64,000 nt of DNA. It comes from Mesostigma viride. Lineage: Eukaryota > Streptophyta > Mesostigmatophyceae > Mesostigmatales > Mesostigmataceae. The stretch's first letter is position 1; each line of letters opens with the position of its first letter. This document shows positions 39,828 to 50,264 of this stretch, one piece after another. The DNA lies in NCBI GenBank assembly GCA_009746045.1, contig RPFO01000076.1, positions 868,114 through 932,113 on the forward strand, read 5' to 3'. A program made the position numbers and the translations under genes. Under the pieces are notes generated by a model. It was not told where the DNA came from. It made no database searches and saw only the letters and a program-made list of their open reading frames with translations.

Positions 39828-40996
39828 CTTCAGGCTTAGGTAGATTTCGCTGCTCACTCCACGACGGGAGGAGGTCGCCACCCTTCAGAAGAATGACATT
39901 CGTACCCATGTAACCACCACGGAATTTCCACAACAGGTCCTGGAATGCGTGCTCCGCCTCCTTAGTTAGGAGTCTTTGCGAAATTGGACTCCGCCCCACC
40001 CTCGCACATCAGTGCCCGAACCTCTCCCCACCCGCCATCCTGGCCCCTGAGAAACGCCTTCAACCCCTTGAAGTAGTGGTTCCCATCCACCACCACGTAC
40101 CGGAGAACCAGATACGGTACCGGTACCCGTTCCTCAAAAAATTTCGGATCGTAGTGCTTCATCGCAGTAGTGCACAGCAGGTTGAAAACATCCCGAGTGC
40201 TGTGGATGTCCTGAGGCAAAACTGCTTCCACTTCGTCCACCTTGGCGTAGGTACGCCACTCAAGTCCTCTCGCGAGGAAAGAGGAGGTGGACTCCGTGTT
40301 AAGCCACACGTCGACTTCGATATCCGAAAGGGGCCGGAAGTACCTGGAGCCCACATCCTCCGGGTCAATGTTGGCGCCGTGGTGAATCTTCAACCACTTG
40401 ACGAAATCCGGCATGCACAAGATTTGCTTCTCGAACAGGTCAGGTTGAGATTCGGCAAGCGCCTGAAAAGGGAACTGCCAGACCGGGACCACAACCTTGA
40501 AGTGCAAGCTGTTGTTGTCCCGCGCATTTAGGAGAATGCGGCCGTTCTCCTTAATGGTTTCAAGGTTCAAACGCCGCTGCCTCAAAGCCTCTGGCAAAAT
40601 AAGCGCGTTGACCGTGTTGATCCGCATACTGAAACATCCGGTCTGCTTAAAATTGGCCGGCCGAATCCAACGCGTTTCCCTGAGAGCATTGGCCTTCCGG
40701 ATATTCTGGTCCCTGACCTCCTTGTTCGAGTCGACCTTTTTCGAAGGCTTCCATCTGTCAATGATAGGGTCGGTGTCCGGGTTCTCACTGCTCGTGAGCA
40801 CCCCCTCCTTAAACAGCTTGTTGAGTGACCGGAGCAGCTCAAGAAAGGGGGAGAACTCGGGCCAGTTTGGCAGGTCATCGACGTCCGCCATCCGCCTACC
40901 CGAGCAGTACTTGAGCATATCCTTCACCAGCGCGAACACGGCGTCATGACCAGGTAACTTCTTCTCCACCGTGGCGTCTTCGTCCCCCCCGTCATC
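39828..40996 (-). CDS. unknown gene, exon split by Copia-3
   Basis: From acceptor CAG at 40997-40999: acidic start DDGGDEDATVEKKLPGHD, then about 335 codons of globular sequence (MADVDDLPNWPEFSPFLELL, RWIRPANFKQTGCFSMRIN, VPVPYLVLRYVVVDGNHYF). Near 39970 the likely frame changes to RLLTKEAEHAFQDLLWKF...NLPKPEE, which runs into Copia-3. The last few bases and the donor GTAAGC lie on the other side at 32754-32763. Confidence 0.5.
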
Positions 40997-41185
40997 CTGA
41001 AGTAAAAAATTGAAAAGGACCGCAGGATTCGCTCAAGTCAGTAATATTTAGGCCGACCACGACATCCTGTTCAGGGACGAACAAAGCTCTGTTGGAATAA
41101 TACCTTACTGACACTGAACACCAAGTCTCGCAGCCAGTAAGCGTCTACCCGCAGCGAGAGGTCTAAATTTTCACAACAATCGTAC

Positions 41186-41727
41186 CTGTCCAGTTTTCTG
41201 CTGCTTCTTGGCCTCCTTAGCCTTCTCCTTCTCCGCCTTCTTCGCCTCCTTCTCCGCCTTCTTCGCCTCCGCGTTCTTCTTATTGTTAGCCTTTGCCTCC
41301 GCATTCAGCGCCCTTTTTTCCTCAGCGTCCCGACGACGAAAATCAGACTTCATGAATTTCTCGATCTTGTCAACCTTTGCCTCTGAGTACTCCTTAGGCT
41401 GCCACTTGTAATTCTTGGTGGCTTTCGCCTTCACCAGATTTACAAATTCATATGCCAATTGATGTTTAAAGGTAGCGGCACCCAACACCGCAGTATCGAA
41501 ATCGGCATCGACTTCCGCCTCAAGTCGTGTCAGGTACTTGCGAAACTCGGCCCCCGCAGGTCCCTCCGAATCGACGCCATCGGGCGGAGACTCTAGCATG
41601 ATCTTGCCAACAGCGATAATATGATCGTTCGCAATCTTCTTGCGGGAATCCAGCTTTTCCCTTTCATACTCAGTCAATTCGGGCTTCGCCCCTTCCCCCC
41701 CGCAGTACCCCCAGCGACAGCCCCCCC
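41186..41727 (-). CDS. unknown gene, Lys/Ala/Glu-rich coiled-coil exon
   Basis: Acceptor CATGCAG at 41728, donor GTACGA at 41181-41185. Encodes PELTEYEREKLDSRKKIAND, then KFMKSDFRRRDAEEKRALNAEA and AKKAEKEAKKAEKEKAKEAK, a strong predicted coiled coil. A palindrome of the intronic family lies in the next intron at 41141-41162. Confidence 0.5.
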
Positions 41728-41853
41728 CTGCATGAAAAAAAAAATCCAACAAGAAGGGACTTGACCTCAGTTCGATTGTTGCACCATCGTCTCTGTGCGG
41801 AGATACCCCTCAGCACGAAAAAAATCACCAGAAATCGCGGGGGATGAACGTAC

Positions 41854-42379
41854 CTGCGCAGCCACTTCTCCCTCAGCGTCTCCCCCATCCTCATCTCCTC
41901 CAGCGTTTTCATCCCCCCCATCCTCATCTCCTCCAGCGTTTTCTTCCTCTCCGCCAGCGCCTGCTGAGTCTGATGCCAACCCCCCCACCTGTCAACACCG
42001 AATACGACAGCTCATTGGAAATCAAAATTAGTCGACATTTGAATATTTCGCATAATGCGCTCACTAAAACTTCAGGCGAAATGCAGACATCCGGATATCG
42101 TTCAATGCTTACCATTTCCGCGGCGAGTCCAGACCAAATACCAGCACTGTCAACAGCCATCGCCGCAGCCGCCCCCTGAAAAAAGACAACAGATTGGTGG
42201 GGGGCACCGTTGAAATTAGCCGAAGATGTCAGTCTCAATAAAAGGGTGAGGGTCTATGTACCCGCAGCTAGACCCCAAGTAAGATGCTCGTGGAAACTCG
42301 ACGGACAAGCACCCACCTTATCAACCAAGTCTGACAAATTCGTTACATCCTCCGATACGTCCCCTGGCATGGAGCCCCC
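41854..42379 (-). CDS. unknown gene, three short exons (42317-42379, 42114-42175, 41854-41988)
   Basis: Exons with clear GT-AG borders: GGSMPGDVSEDVTNLSDLVDK / GTGGGT; GAAAAMAVDSAGIWSGLAAEM / GTAAGC; VGGLASDSAGAGGEEENAGG with a duplicated ENAGGDEDGGD unit / GTACGT. The intron 42176-42316 contains a palindrome copy at 42250-42274. All three are acidic or Gly-rich. Confidence 0.5.
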
Positions 42380-42486
42380 CTGCATGATATGACAGGACAA
42401 ACCATGAAGCTTGGTCAGCATATAGAGCCCTATTCAGGGAATGGAAACAAACCAAATCGATAAACGATATCGGCAAGTTAACGTAC

Positions 42487-42944
42487 CGAAACGTAGAACT
42501 TCCACCTCCTCAAAATCTTCCCCAAAGGCCATATCGGCACTTCATGGGCTCTCTCCTTTTCCAGATGCCGCCTCAATTCCGCCTCGAAGAACAACTCGAG
42601 GGACTGCAAATGGGTTGCAGCCTCTACATCAGACCACTCCGTGTCTAACTTCTTTCGGATACTCTGGAGACAATTAACCAACGAGATTTGATCCAACCAT
42701 TCCCGGACGATTTCCCGGTGGGGCCTATATGTCTGAATAACATTGAAGTCGGCACGGTGCCGGAAACTTTGGATCACCTGTCCAGCCCATTCCAAAAAGA
42801 AAGCGACCGCTTCCCGCGAAAGGCTGGCGTCCGGGCTGACAAGATAGTCGGTCCGCCACTTAACAAAAGATTGCAGTAAGTGGTCTCTTGTCATGTCCAA
42901 ATGCGCGATCACTTCATTTGCGCGCTCCTCCCATCCTCCTGCGT
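42487..42944 (-). CDS. unknown gene, exon part downstream of PAT-like insertion I
   Basis: AGGWEERANEVIAHLDMTRD through GKILRRWKFYVS to donor GTACGT at 42481-42486. Continuous with 44907-45495 when the inserted element is removed. Helical and charged; not recognised. Confidence 0.5.
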
Positions 42945-43363
42945 TCGGGGTTCTTTGAACGGAGTTTCTTCTATACGTGAATGCGGGAACAAGAGGCCGC
43001 TGGATGAGCGGCTTTATAGGTCGTAGTGTTTTCTCGTAGCTGTTTGGCTAGAGCTTTTGTGATTAGTAGATGCAGTATAGTGCATGGTTGAAAAATGAAT
43101 TAAATAAAATGTGCGTTCCGCGCTTGGGTTGATTATACCCGGGCGGAACGGGGCGTGAGGTGCAGTGCCCCTGAAAAGAACAACCTACGCATTATTTAAT
43201 ACTAGCCGTGCAGATTCGGGATATTCTACCCCCGGTCTGTACGGTTAGCATCTTACTAGCATCACTGAACATAAGGGTTTAATGACGTCAGTTAGCTAGG
43301 GATAAGGGAGGTTTTGCGACTAAAAGCCGCTCTGGCTGGTTTTGTCGGCCTCTTTCTTTGCTC

Positions 43364-44200
43364 GTTGTCGTTGCGGCGGCAGCCGCAGCTATGGGTGCTG
43401 CGGAGCAAAATCCCAAAAGCACTGGTTGCACCGGCCACTTGGCCAGTGGTGAGACTTCCAGTTGTTAACCGGCCAGGCGTAGTTCCTCGCCCGGTTAACT
43501 AAAAGAAAAGAAAATGATTACCTCCGGTCCGCACCTTTTCCCCAGCTTGGGGTCTTTGGTGGGCCGGGTGCCGTGACAGGTGCTCAACTGTCGCTTGGTC
43601 GGCCCAGTGCGCGAGCTGGTGCTCCGTACCTGGGGATGCTTGCACCCCGGGTTGGAGCCGGATGGCTGGCACTGGCGACCCGTGTCTCGGTCCGCGGCCT
43701 GAGGCTTTTTCTTCGGAAATTGCTGCTGGCCAGCAAACTTTGCAAATGCCTTCCGCCGAGGGGGGGGTGGTTGGGGCTGGGGACGGCGATGGGAAAAGCG
43801 CCTAAGCTAGAAATTTTTTCCCCACGCATAGAAACCTCGGGGGGGAATGCGGTCTTGGCTGAACGGACTCTCGTTCAGCCAGGTGCCTGGGGCTGTGGCC
43901 TCGGGCATCCGGGCTGGCGGGGCCTGGGCTAGGTCCACGTTTTTTCTCGAAGCACCCCGGGTCTATGGGGAGACGGCCATAGCGGTACCGACTCGGGGCC
44001 CCGAGAGGGGTCATGATGGGCTGGCCGTGCGCAATCGCAGTGCAAATGCGCTGGGCCTTTTTGGGCCTGGCCATGCATCCACAGCCGCCGGGCACACGCC
44101 TCCCGATGTGGGGGGGCTCCCGTTTTGCGGCAGGGCGGTCACTTGTGACAACGAGCAAGGTGGAGTGCGGCTTCAAGGGAAAGCCAGGGCGGGGGTGATT
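43364..44200 (+). other. interior of PAT-like element I, no convincing gene
   Basis: 837 bp, GC-rich. The longest frames (43573-43932 plus; 43802-44206 minus) have no known motif and no shared reading-frame conservation that I can judge. Locus II (45928-46763) has the same interior, with about one to two differences per hundred bases. Confidence 0.5.
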
Positions 44201-44746
44201 GGGCAACGTACTTCATGAAGGGCCTTGAACGGCGTGCCTCCGGGCATGTCAATAGTGTCACATGTATGCTTCCACTTATTGTTTTAATGAAGATGCTGGT
44301 TTTTGTGGGAGCTACGTGGGACATGAATCGGGGTTCTTTGAACGGAGTTTCTTCTATACGTGAATGCGGGAACAAGAGGCCGCTGGATGAGCGGCTTTAT
44401 AGGTCGTAGTGTTTTCTCGTAGCTGTTTGGCTAGAGCTTTTGTGATTAGTAGATGCAGTATAGTGCATGGTTGAAAAATGAATTAAATAAAATGTGCGTT
44501 CCGCGCTTGGGTTGATTATACCCGGGCGGAACGGGGCGTGAGGTGCAGTGCCCCTGAAAAGAACAACCTACGCATTATTTAATACTAGCCGTGCAGATTC
44601 GGGATATTCTACCCCCGGTCTGTACGGTTAGCATCTTACTAGCATCACTGAACATAAGGGTTTAATGACGTCAGTTAGCTAGGGATAAGGGAGGTTTTGC
44701 GACTAAAAGCCGCTCTGGCTGGTTTTGTCGGCCTCTTTCTTTGCTC

Positions 44747-44761
44747 CCCACCCACCCACCC
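44747..44761 (-). other. G-quadruplex motif (minus strand) in PAT-like element I
   Basis: CCCACCCACCCACCC on the plus strand gives GGGTGGGTGGGTGGG on the minus strand, identical to the PAT-A motif and again in the spacer of the joined repeat. The spacer also holds a GTTGCC/GGCAAC hairpin. Confidence 0.8.
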
Positions 44762-44906
44762 TTGTCTTGGTTGCCTCTAGGGCAACGTACTTCATGAAGG
44801 GCCTTGAACGGCGTGCCTCCGGGCATGTCAATAGTGTCACATGTATGCTTCCACTTATTGTTTTAATGAAGATGCTGGTTTTTGTGGGAGCTACGTGGGA
44901 CATGAA

Positions 44907-45495
44907 GATTCATTCTTCCCGGCACAATTACGATAAAGTCACTGTTGGACATCTCAACAAATCCTTTCCTGACAATATCAAACACTTCATCTTCCGACAG
45001 TGAAGCCCTCGAATCCGCTTTCATATCTCCAGTCATGAGCTTAAAGAGCTGATGCAACGCAGTGAATTTCAAGGTTTCCAAATAGGAAACCTCGTAAAAT
45101 GTGACGCCCGTGAAGACCTCGAACTTTTCAACCTCATCAAAGAGCATCGACCATATTAAAGCACGACGAGGAAAGTAACGTCCGACATCATCCTTCAGAT
45201 TAAGGATGCACGAGTGCGCGATCTTCAAAACCTCATAAACGTCGTCACCAACGACCCTCTTTCCATTAATGGCTCGCTGTGTGGCTTCGAACAATGCAAG
45301 ATGGCCCAGTCGGTCGTTCTTCCAAATTACGTTCTGAAACTGGAGGACAGTCGGGTTGGCGACGACACCAGACTTCTCTGCAAACGCTATCTCGGCCGAA
45401 AGAAAGCGGATCAAGGCCTTTTCGACTTTACCGCCCGCCGCAGCCTCAGACTCAGACTGAGCCTTGTACTGTTTCAGAATGGCCACCGTGTCGGG
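44907..45495 (-). CDS. unknown gene, exon part upstream of PAT-like insertion I
   Basis: Acceptor TCTGCAG at 45496-45502, then PDTVAILKQYKAQSESEAAA, GRYFPRRALIWSMLFDEVEK and MSNSDFIVIVPGRM. Open for 196 codons to the element boundary. A helical, globular-looking region of unknown function. Confidence 0.5.
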
Positions 45496-45508
45496 CTGCA
45501 GACAACAA

Positions 45509-47471
45509 TCGGGGTTCTTTGAACGGAGTTTCTTCTATACGTGAATGCGGGAACAAGAGGCCGCTGGATGAGCGGCTTATAGGTCGTAGTGTTTACTCGT
45601 AGCTGTTTGGCTAGAGCTTTTGTGATTAGTAGATGCAATATAGTGCATGGTTGAAAAATGAATTAAATAAAATGTGCGTTCCGCGCTTGGGTTGATTATA
45701 CCCGGGCGGAACGGGGCGTGAGGTGCAGTGCCCCTGAAAAGAACAACCTACGCATTATTTAATACTAGCCGTGCAGATTCGGGATATTCTACCCCCGGTC
45801 TGTACGGTTAGCGTCTTACTAGCATCCACTAAACATAAGGGTTTAATGACGTCAGTTAGCTAGGGATAAGGGAGGTTTTGCGACTAAAAGCCGCTCTGGC
45901 TGGTTTTGTCGGCCTCTTTCTTTGCTCGTTGTCGTTGCGGCGGCAGCCGCAGCTATGGGTGCTGCGGAGCAAAATCCCAAAAGCACTGGTTGCACTGGCC
46001 ACTTGGCCAGTGGTGAGACTTCCAGTTGTTAACCGGCCAGGCGTAGTTCCTCGCTCGGTTAACTAAAAGAAAAGAAAATGATTACCTCCGGTCCGCACCT
46101 TTTCCCCAGCTTGGGGTCTTTGGTGGGCCGGATGCCGTGACAGGTGCTCAACTGTCGCTTGGTCGGCCCAGTGCGCGAGCTGGTGCTCCGTACCTGGGGA
46201 TGCTTGCACCCCGGGTTGGAGCCGGATGGCTGGCACTGGCGACCCGTGTCTCGGTCCGCGGCCTGCGGCTTTTTCTTCGGAAATTGCTGCTGGCCAGCAA
46301 ACTTTGCAATTGCCTTCCGCCGAGGGGGGGGTGGTTGGGGCTGGGGACGGCGATGGGAAAAGCGCCTAAGCTAGAAATTTTTTCCCCACGCATAGAAACC
46401 TCGGGGGGGAATGCGGTCTTGGCTGAACGGACTCTCGTTCAGCCAGGTGCCTGGGGCTGTGGCCTCGGGCATCCGGGCTGGCGGGGCCTGGGCTAGGTCC
46501 ACGTTTTTTCTCGAAGCACCCCGGGTCTATGGGGAGACGGCCATAGCGGTACCGACTCGGGGCCCCGAGAGGGGTCATGATAGGCTGGCCGTGCGCAATC
46601 GCAGTGCAAATGCGCTGGGCCTTTTTGGGCCTGGCCATGCATCCACAGCCGCCGGGCACACGCCTCCCGATGTGGGGGGCTCCCGTTTTGCGGCAGGGCG
46701 GTCACTTGTGACAACGAGCAAGGTGGAGTGCGGCTTCAAGGGAAAGCCAGGGCGGGGGTGATTGGGCAACGTACTTCATGAAGGGCCTTGAACGGCGTGC
46801 CTCCGGGCATGTCAATTAGTGTCACATGTATGCTTCCACTTATTGTTTTAATGAAGATGCTGGTTTTTGTGGGAGCTACGTGGGACATGAATCGGGGTTC
46901 TTGGAACGGAGTTTCTTCTATACGTGAATGCGGGAACAAGAGGCCGCTGGATGAGCGGCTTATAGGTCGTAGTGTTTACTCGTAGCTGTTTGGCTAGAGC
47001 TTTTGTGATTAGTAGATGCAATATAGTGCATGGTTGAAAAATGAATTAAATAAAATGTGCGTTCCGCGCTTGGGTTGATTATACCCGGGCGGAACGGGGC
47101 GTGAGGTGCAGTGCCCCTGAAAAGAACAACCTACGCATTATTTAATACTAGCCGTGCAGATTCGGGATATTCTACCCCCGGTCTGTACGGTTAGCGTCTT
47201 ACTAGCATCCACTAAACATAAGGGTTTAATGACGTCAGTTAGCTAGGGATAAGGGAGGTTTTGCGACTAAAAGCCGCTCTGGCTGGTTTTGTCGGCCTCT
47301 TTCTTTGCTCCCCACCCACCCACCCTTGTCTTGGTTGCCTCTAGGGCAACGTACTTCATGAAGGGCCTTGAACGGCGTGCCTCCGGGCATGTCAATTAGT
47401 GTCACATGTATGCTTCCACTTATTGTTTTAATGAAGATGCTGGTTTTTGTGGGAGCTACGTGGGACATGAA
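45509..47471 (+). mobile_element. PAT-like split-repeat element without recognisable protein, locus II (intronic)
   Basis: Same architecture as locus I: L 45509-45927, interior 45928-46763, R 46764-46891, L 46892-47310, spacer with quadruplex motif 47311-47325, R to 47471. It sits in the first intron of the unknown gene, 13 nt from the acceptor. Nearly identical to locus I, so both transposed recently from one source. Confidence 0.75.
47311..47325 (-). other. G-quadruplex motif (minus strand) in PAT-like element II
   Basis: Same CCCACCCACCCACCC on the plus strand and same position in the joined repeat as in locus I. Confidence 0.8.
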
Positions 47472-47646
47472 GAGTAAAAAAAAGGCCACACATCGTCGTC
47501 GTTGTCGTCAACACCCTCCTAGGTCAACGTCTCTCCGCAGCTATACCCTTACAATCACTGTATGACATAAAATCCCATCCTTTATACGATACACGCGCCG
47601 TTCAAAAGCCATCTGAAAAATGTACGTTTCATATCAATAAACATAC

Positions 47647-48888
47647 CCGATAATCGATTGAACATCCTTCGGGAGCCCACCCGTTCTTCTCGGTCTCGTC
47701 CTTCTCCCCCTCAACCGCCTTCGCAGCCTCCTCCTCCTTCTTCCTCGCAGCCTCCTCCTCCATCTTCCTCGCGGCCTCGTCATCCTCTCCTGTCGAATCC
47801 GAATAAAAACAGCAGCCTCCTCCGCAAGAAGTTCCTTCGCTGCCGCCTCCGTCTTCTTCTTCGCCTCCTCCTTCTGCTTCGCCACCAGGATCCTGTGCTC
47901 CCTCTCCTGGGCAGCCTTTTTCTCCTTGTACTCCCTCTCCTCCTCCTCCCTCTCCGCCTTCTCCAGCCTCTCCTTCTCCTCCCTCTCCACCCTCTCCCTC
48001 TCCGCCTTCTCGATGGCCTCCCCCTTCTCCTTTTCCTTCTCCTCGTCCTTCTTGTCGAGAGCCGCGTAGTCGTCAGAAAATGTTGCGGCCTTTGCTAACA
48101 ATTCGGACAACAGCTCCCGACGCGACTCCCGAACCGGCGAGTCCGGGTCTTCAGGCCTCCCGTTAATCTTATCGCGCTCGTCCTCCTGAAGAAGAAGATT
48201 GATAGACTTCCTCAGCTTCCTGAGCTCTTTGGTGTGGTCGTCTTCCTCTACCCACTCGAGCGCAGGCTTACGCTTATAACTGGAATGCTTGGGGGACGGC
48301 GATCGAGCGGGACGCAGAAGCGGGGGACTTGGGTGGCGGCGAGCGGGACTTGGGGGAAGGAGAGCGGGACGGCGAGCGGGACGCAGGAGCTACGGACTTG
48401 GGGGGCGGCGATGGAGACTTACGGGGCGGAGAGCGGGACGCAGTTGCGGGGGACTTGGGGGACTTGGGGGCGGAGCGGGACGCAGTAGCTACGGACTTGG
48501 GGGGCGGCGATGGAGACTTACAGGGCGGAGAGCGGGACGCAGTTGCGGGGGACTTGGGGGACTTCCGGGACGGCGAGTGGGACGCAGTAGCTACGGCCGA
48601 CTTGGGGGGCGGCGATGGAGACTTACGGGGCGGAGAGCGGGACGGAGCGCGAGACGCAGCAGCGAGGGAGTTGGGGGGTAAAATTCTGTCTATAACTCGC
48701 TGGGGGGCAAGCTAGGGGGACTTGGAGGGCAAGGGGGACTCGGGGGGGGGGGGGACCTCGCCAGAGCATTTACGGGACCGACCGGCAACGGAGGAAACCT
48801 CCGTTGCCGTTCGGTCCGGCGAGGTGTTCGACGTCATCTTGGGTGAAACAGGAGTGGCCTTGACAGAATCGGAATAGGAGGACGACAT
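47647..48888 (-). CDS. unknown gene, first exon: SP/RS-rich repeats and coiled coil
   Basis: ATG at 48888 (MSSSYSDSVKATPVSPKM). After an in-frame TAG (48712-48714) the same frame continues with SPPRKSPSPPPKSVATASRS-type repeats. A 1-2-nt frameshift near 48310 leads into KRKPALEWVEEDDHTKELRK, then a long charged coiled coil (KAERERVEREEKERLEKAER). Another shift near 47800 leads to NGWAPEGCSIDYR and donor GTATGT (47641-47646). The two shifts and the stop suggest a pseudogene or poor sequence accuracy. Confidence 0.45.
48290..48660. repeat. tandem repeat encoding Ser/Pro/Lys/Arg-rich units
   Basis: About three and a half units of roughly 100 bp with the core GGGGGGCGGCGATGGAGACT. Read on the minus strand they give RSPPRKSPSPPPKSVATAS-like blocks. 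Confidence 0.7.
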
Positions 48889-48965
48889 GTGCAGAACAAT
48901 ATTCAAAAAAGCAAGTTTCACAAATGTCATTCAGAATCTGAATTGCCGGCAGAAAAACGATGGGG

Positions 48966-49431
48966 AGGGGTCTCGCTGCAGCTAGACCCTTTCGTGGATT
49001 CTAAAAGGGACATTTACTTTAATGCAAAACTTTGGCATCTCGCTGCAGCGAGACCCTCACGTCAAACAAAAAAAAATCATTTTTAGGGTGAGCGAAGAAA
49101 GCAACCTCCCATCAGGCAAACATAAAAAGTATACATTCCTTGGGGTCTCGCTGCAGCGAGACCCTAACGTCAAACAAAAACAAATCATTTTTAGGGTGAG
49201 CGAAGAAAGCCCCCTCCCATCTTGCAAACATTAAGAGTCGACATTCGTAGGGGTCTCGCTGCAGCGAGACCCTAACGTCGATACAAAAACAAATCATTTA
49301 AAGGGTGAGAAAAGAAAGACCCCCCCATAATGAAAACATGAAAAATTGACATTCCTTGGGGTCTCGCTGCAACGAGACCCTTACGTCAATACAAAAACAA
49401 AATTCCGAGGGTCTACCCGCAGCGAGACCCT
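48966..49431. repeat. minisatellite with a 22-nt palindromic core, upstream of the unknown gene
   Basis: Six palindrome copies (about 48967, 49036, 49143, 49252, 49359, 49409), most spaced about 108 bp, each a GGGTCTCGCTG arm followed by its reverse complement. The spacers are also repeated (for example ACAAAAACAAATCATTT and TAGGGTGAGCGAAGAAAG). Lies 80-540 bp upstream of the ATG at 48888. Confidence 0.85.
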
Positions 49432-50217
49432 TACGTCCATGCGTGAATTCTATCACAACAATGAAAAACAGTGCACAACAAATATTTATTCATGCCAGCA
49501 CAGTTAACGTTTTTATGAACGCAATATGTAAGGATATGGTTGCAATGCAGCAATGTGTGAATATGGTTGGAAACGGAGCTTTGTTAAATTGTATAGGCTT
49601 ACAGCACTCGGGCACGTGAGTGCTTGTACACGAGTTTGCCAAGTCAAGGCAACACACGTGAGGCGGGCTCGCAAGAGATCTGCCCAAATGGCACTGGTCT
49701 ATTCTTTATATACTTGTGCACTGTGCTTGCTAGTCCTGAGCAGCCCAGAAGGCCTGCTCAGTAATAACACTCCCGGTACAGTATTCACTACCTGTACAGC
49801 GCCCAGTTCCTATACAATAGGTCTGCCATACAAGCACAGTGACCACAGAGCACAGTCCACAGTGACTATTGCATCTGCACCTAGAAGTCCAGGACTAAGC
49901 CTGCGGTACCAACAGACCACAGGTTAAGGTTCCTATTTCCTGCGTACGACGTATTAATCCAATACCGTCGTAGGTTCAGCACCTAATTCCTGTCAGCCCA
50001 GGAATTACTGTCGACCCCATATGTCGTCGGCAAATATTCACGTCCGACTTAGACGAACAGCCGGCTCGCGCTCGCGCGCGACCGGGAAGTCGGAACGCCA
50101 TAACTTTCTTGATACTTGTCGGAATGAACTCGTTCCGGTGCCGCTGGAATTGCAGAGATATGCCGAATCAGGTACACGCCAATGCGCTTGGCGTTAACTC
50201 CAATCCTTTCTTTTCTT
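49431..50217 (-). mobile_element. Copia-type 3' LTR fragment with polypurine tract
   Basis: On the coding (minus) strand a tract AAGAAAAGAAAGGATTGG (50200-50217) is followed by AGTTAACGCC...GGCGTG, the same border as in Copia-1 to -3, with an AACGCCAA..TTGGCGT hairpin. A plus-strand TTTATT at 49485 gives AATAAA near the other end. The outer end (about 49431) is not sharply defined. 49432-49930 has no supported gene. Confidence 0.6.
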
Positions 50218-50264
50218 GAGCTGTAGCAGCTCACATAAGTCTACATACAAACACACACAATGGG

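Larger units (their letters stand above)
42945..44906 (+). mobile_element. PAT-like split-repeat element without recognisable protein, locus I
   Basis: Layout L (42945-43363), long interior (43364-44200), R (44201-44327), L again (44328-44746), 34-nt spacer, R again (44780-44906). This is the A1-interior-B1-A2-B2 split-repeat scheme of PAT elements. The interior carries no RT, RNase H or recombinase motif in any frame that I can see, so the element is probably moved in trans. There is no target duplication. The minus-strand exon reads through when the element is removed, give or take one or two bases. Confidence 0.75.
29222..48888 (-). pseudogene. unrecognised large multi-exon gene, broken by transposons and frameshifts
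   Basis: A chain of minus-strand coding segments joined by GT-AG introns (donors GTATGT, GTACGT, GTAAGC, GTGGGT; one acceptor preceded by CTAAC). Starting at 48888 the product would be: Ser/Pro/Arg/Lys-rich repeats, a charged coiled coil, a helical region, acidic Gly/Asp/Glu repeats, a long globular part, a Lys/Glu-rich linker, Pro-rich 17-residue repeats, poly-Glu, Lys/Ala repeats and a C-terminal globular segment ending at 29222. No domain is recognised. Breaks: an in-frame TAG at 48712, frameshifts near 48310, 47800, 39970 and in the GAG run at 30255-30350, a PAT-like element in one exon and Copia-3 in another. Composition suggests a nuclear protein, but this is a guess. Confidence 0.55.

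Noticed and set aside
48289-48715. Plus-strand Gly/Arg-rich frames, RGG-box-like
   Set aside because: They are the antisense of the Ser/Pro/Lys-rich repeat in the minus-strand exon, which joins consistent coding sequence on both sides.
48966-49431. CRISPR-like array of palindromic repeats at regular spacing
   Set aside because: The spacers are themselves repeated, not unique, the locus is eukaryotic and no cas genes exist. It is a minisatellite.
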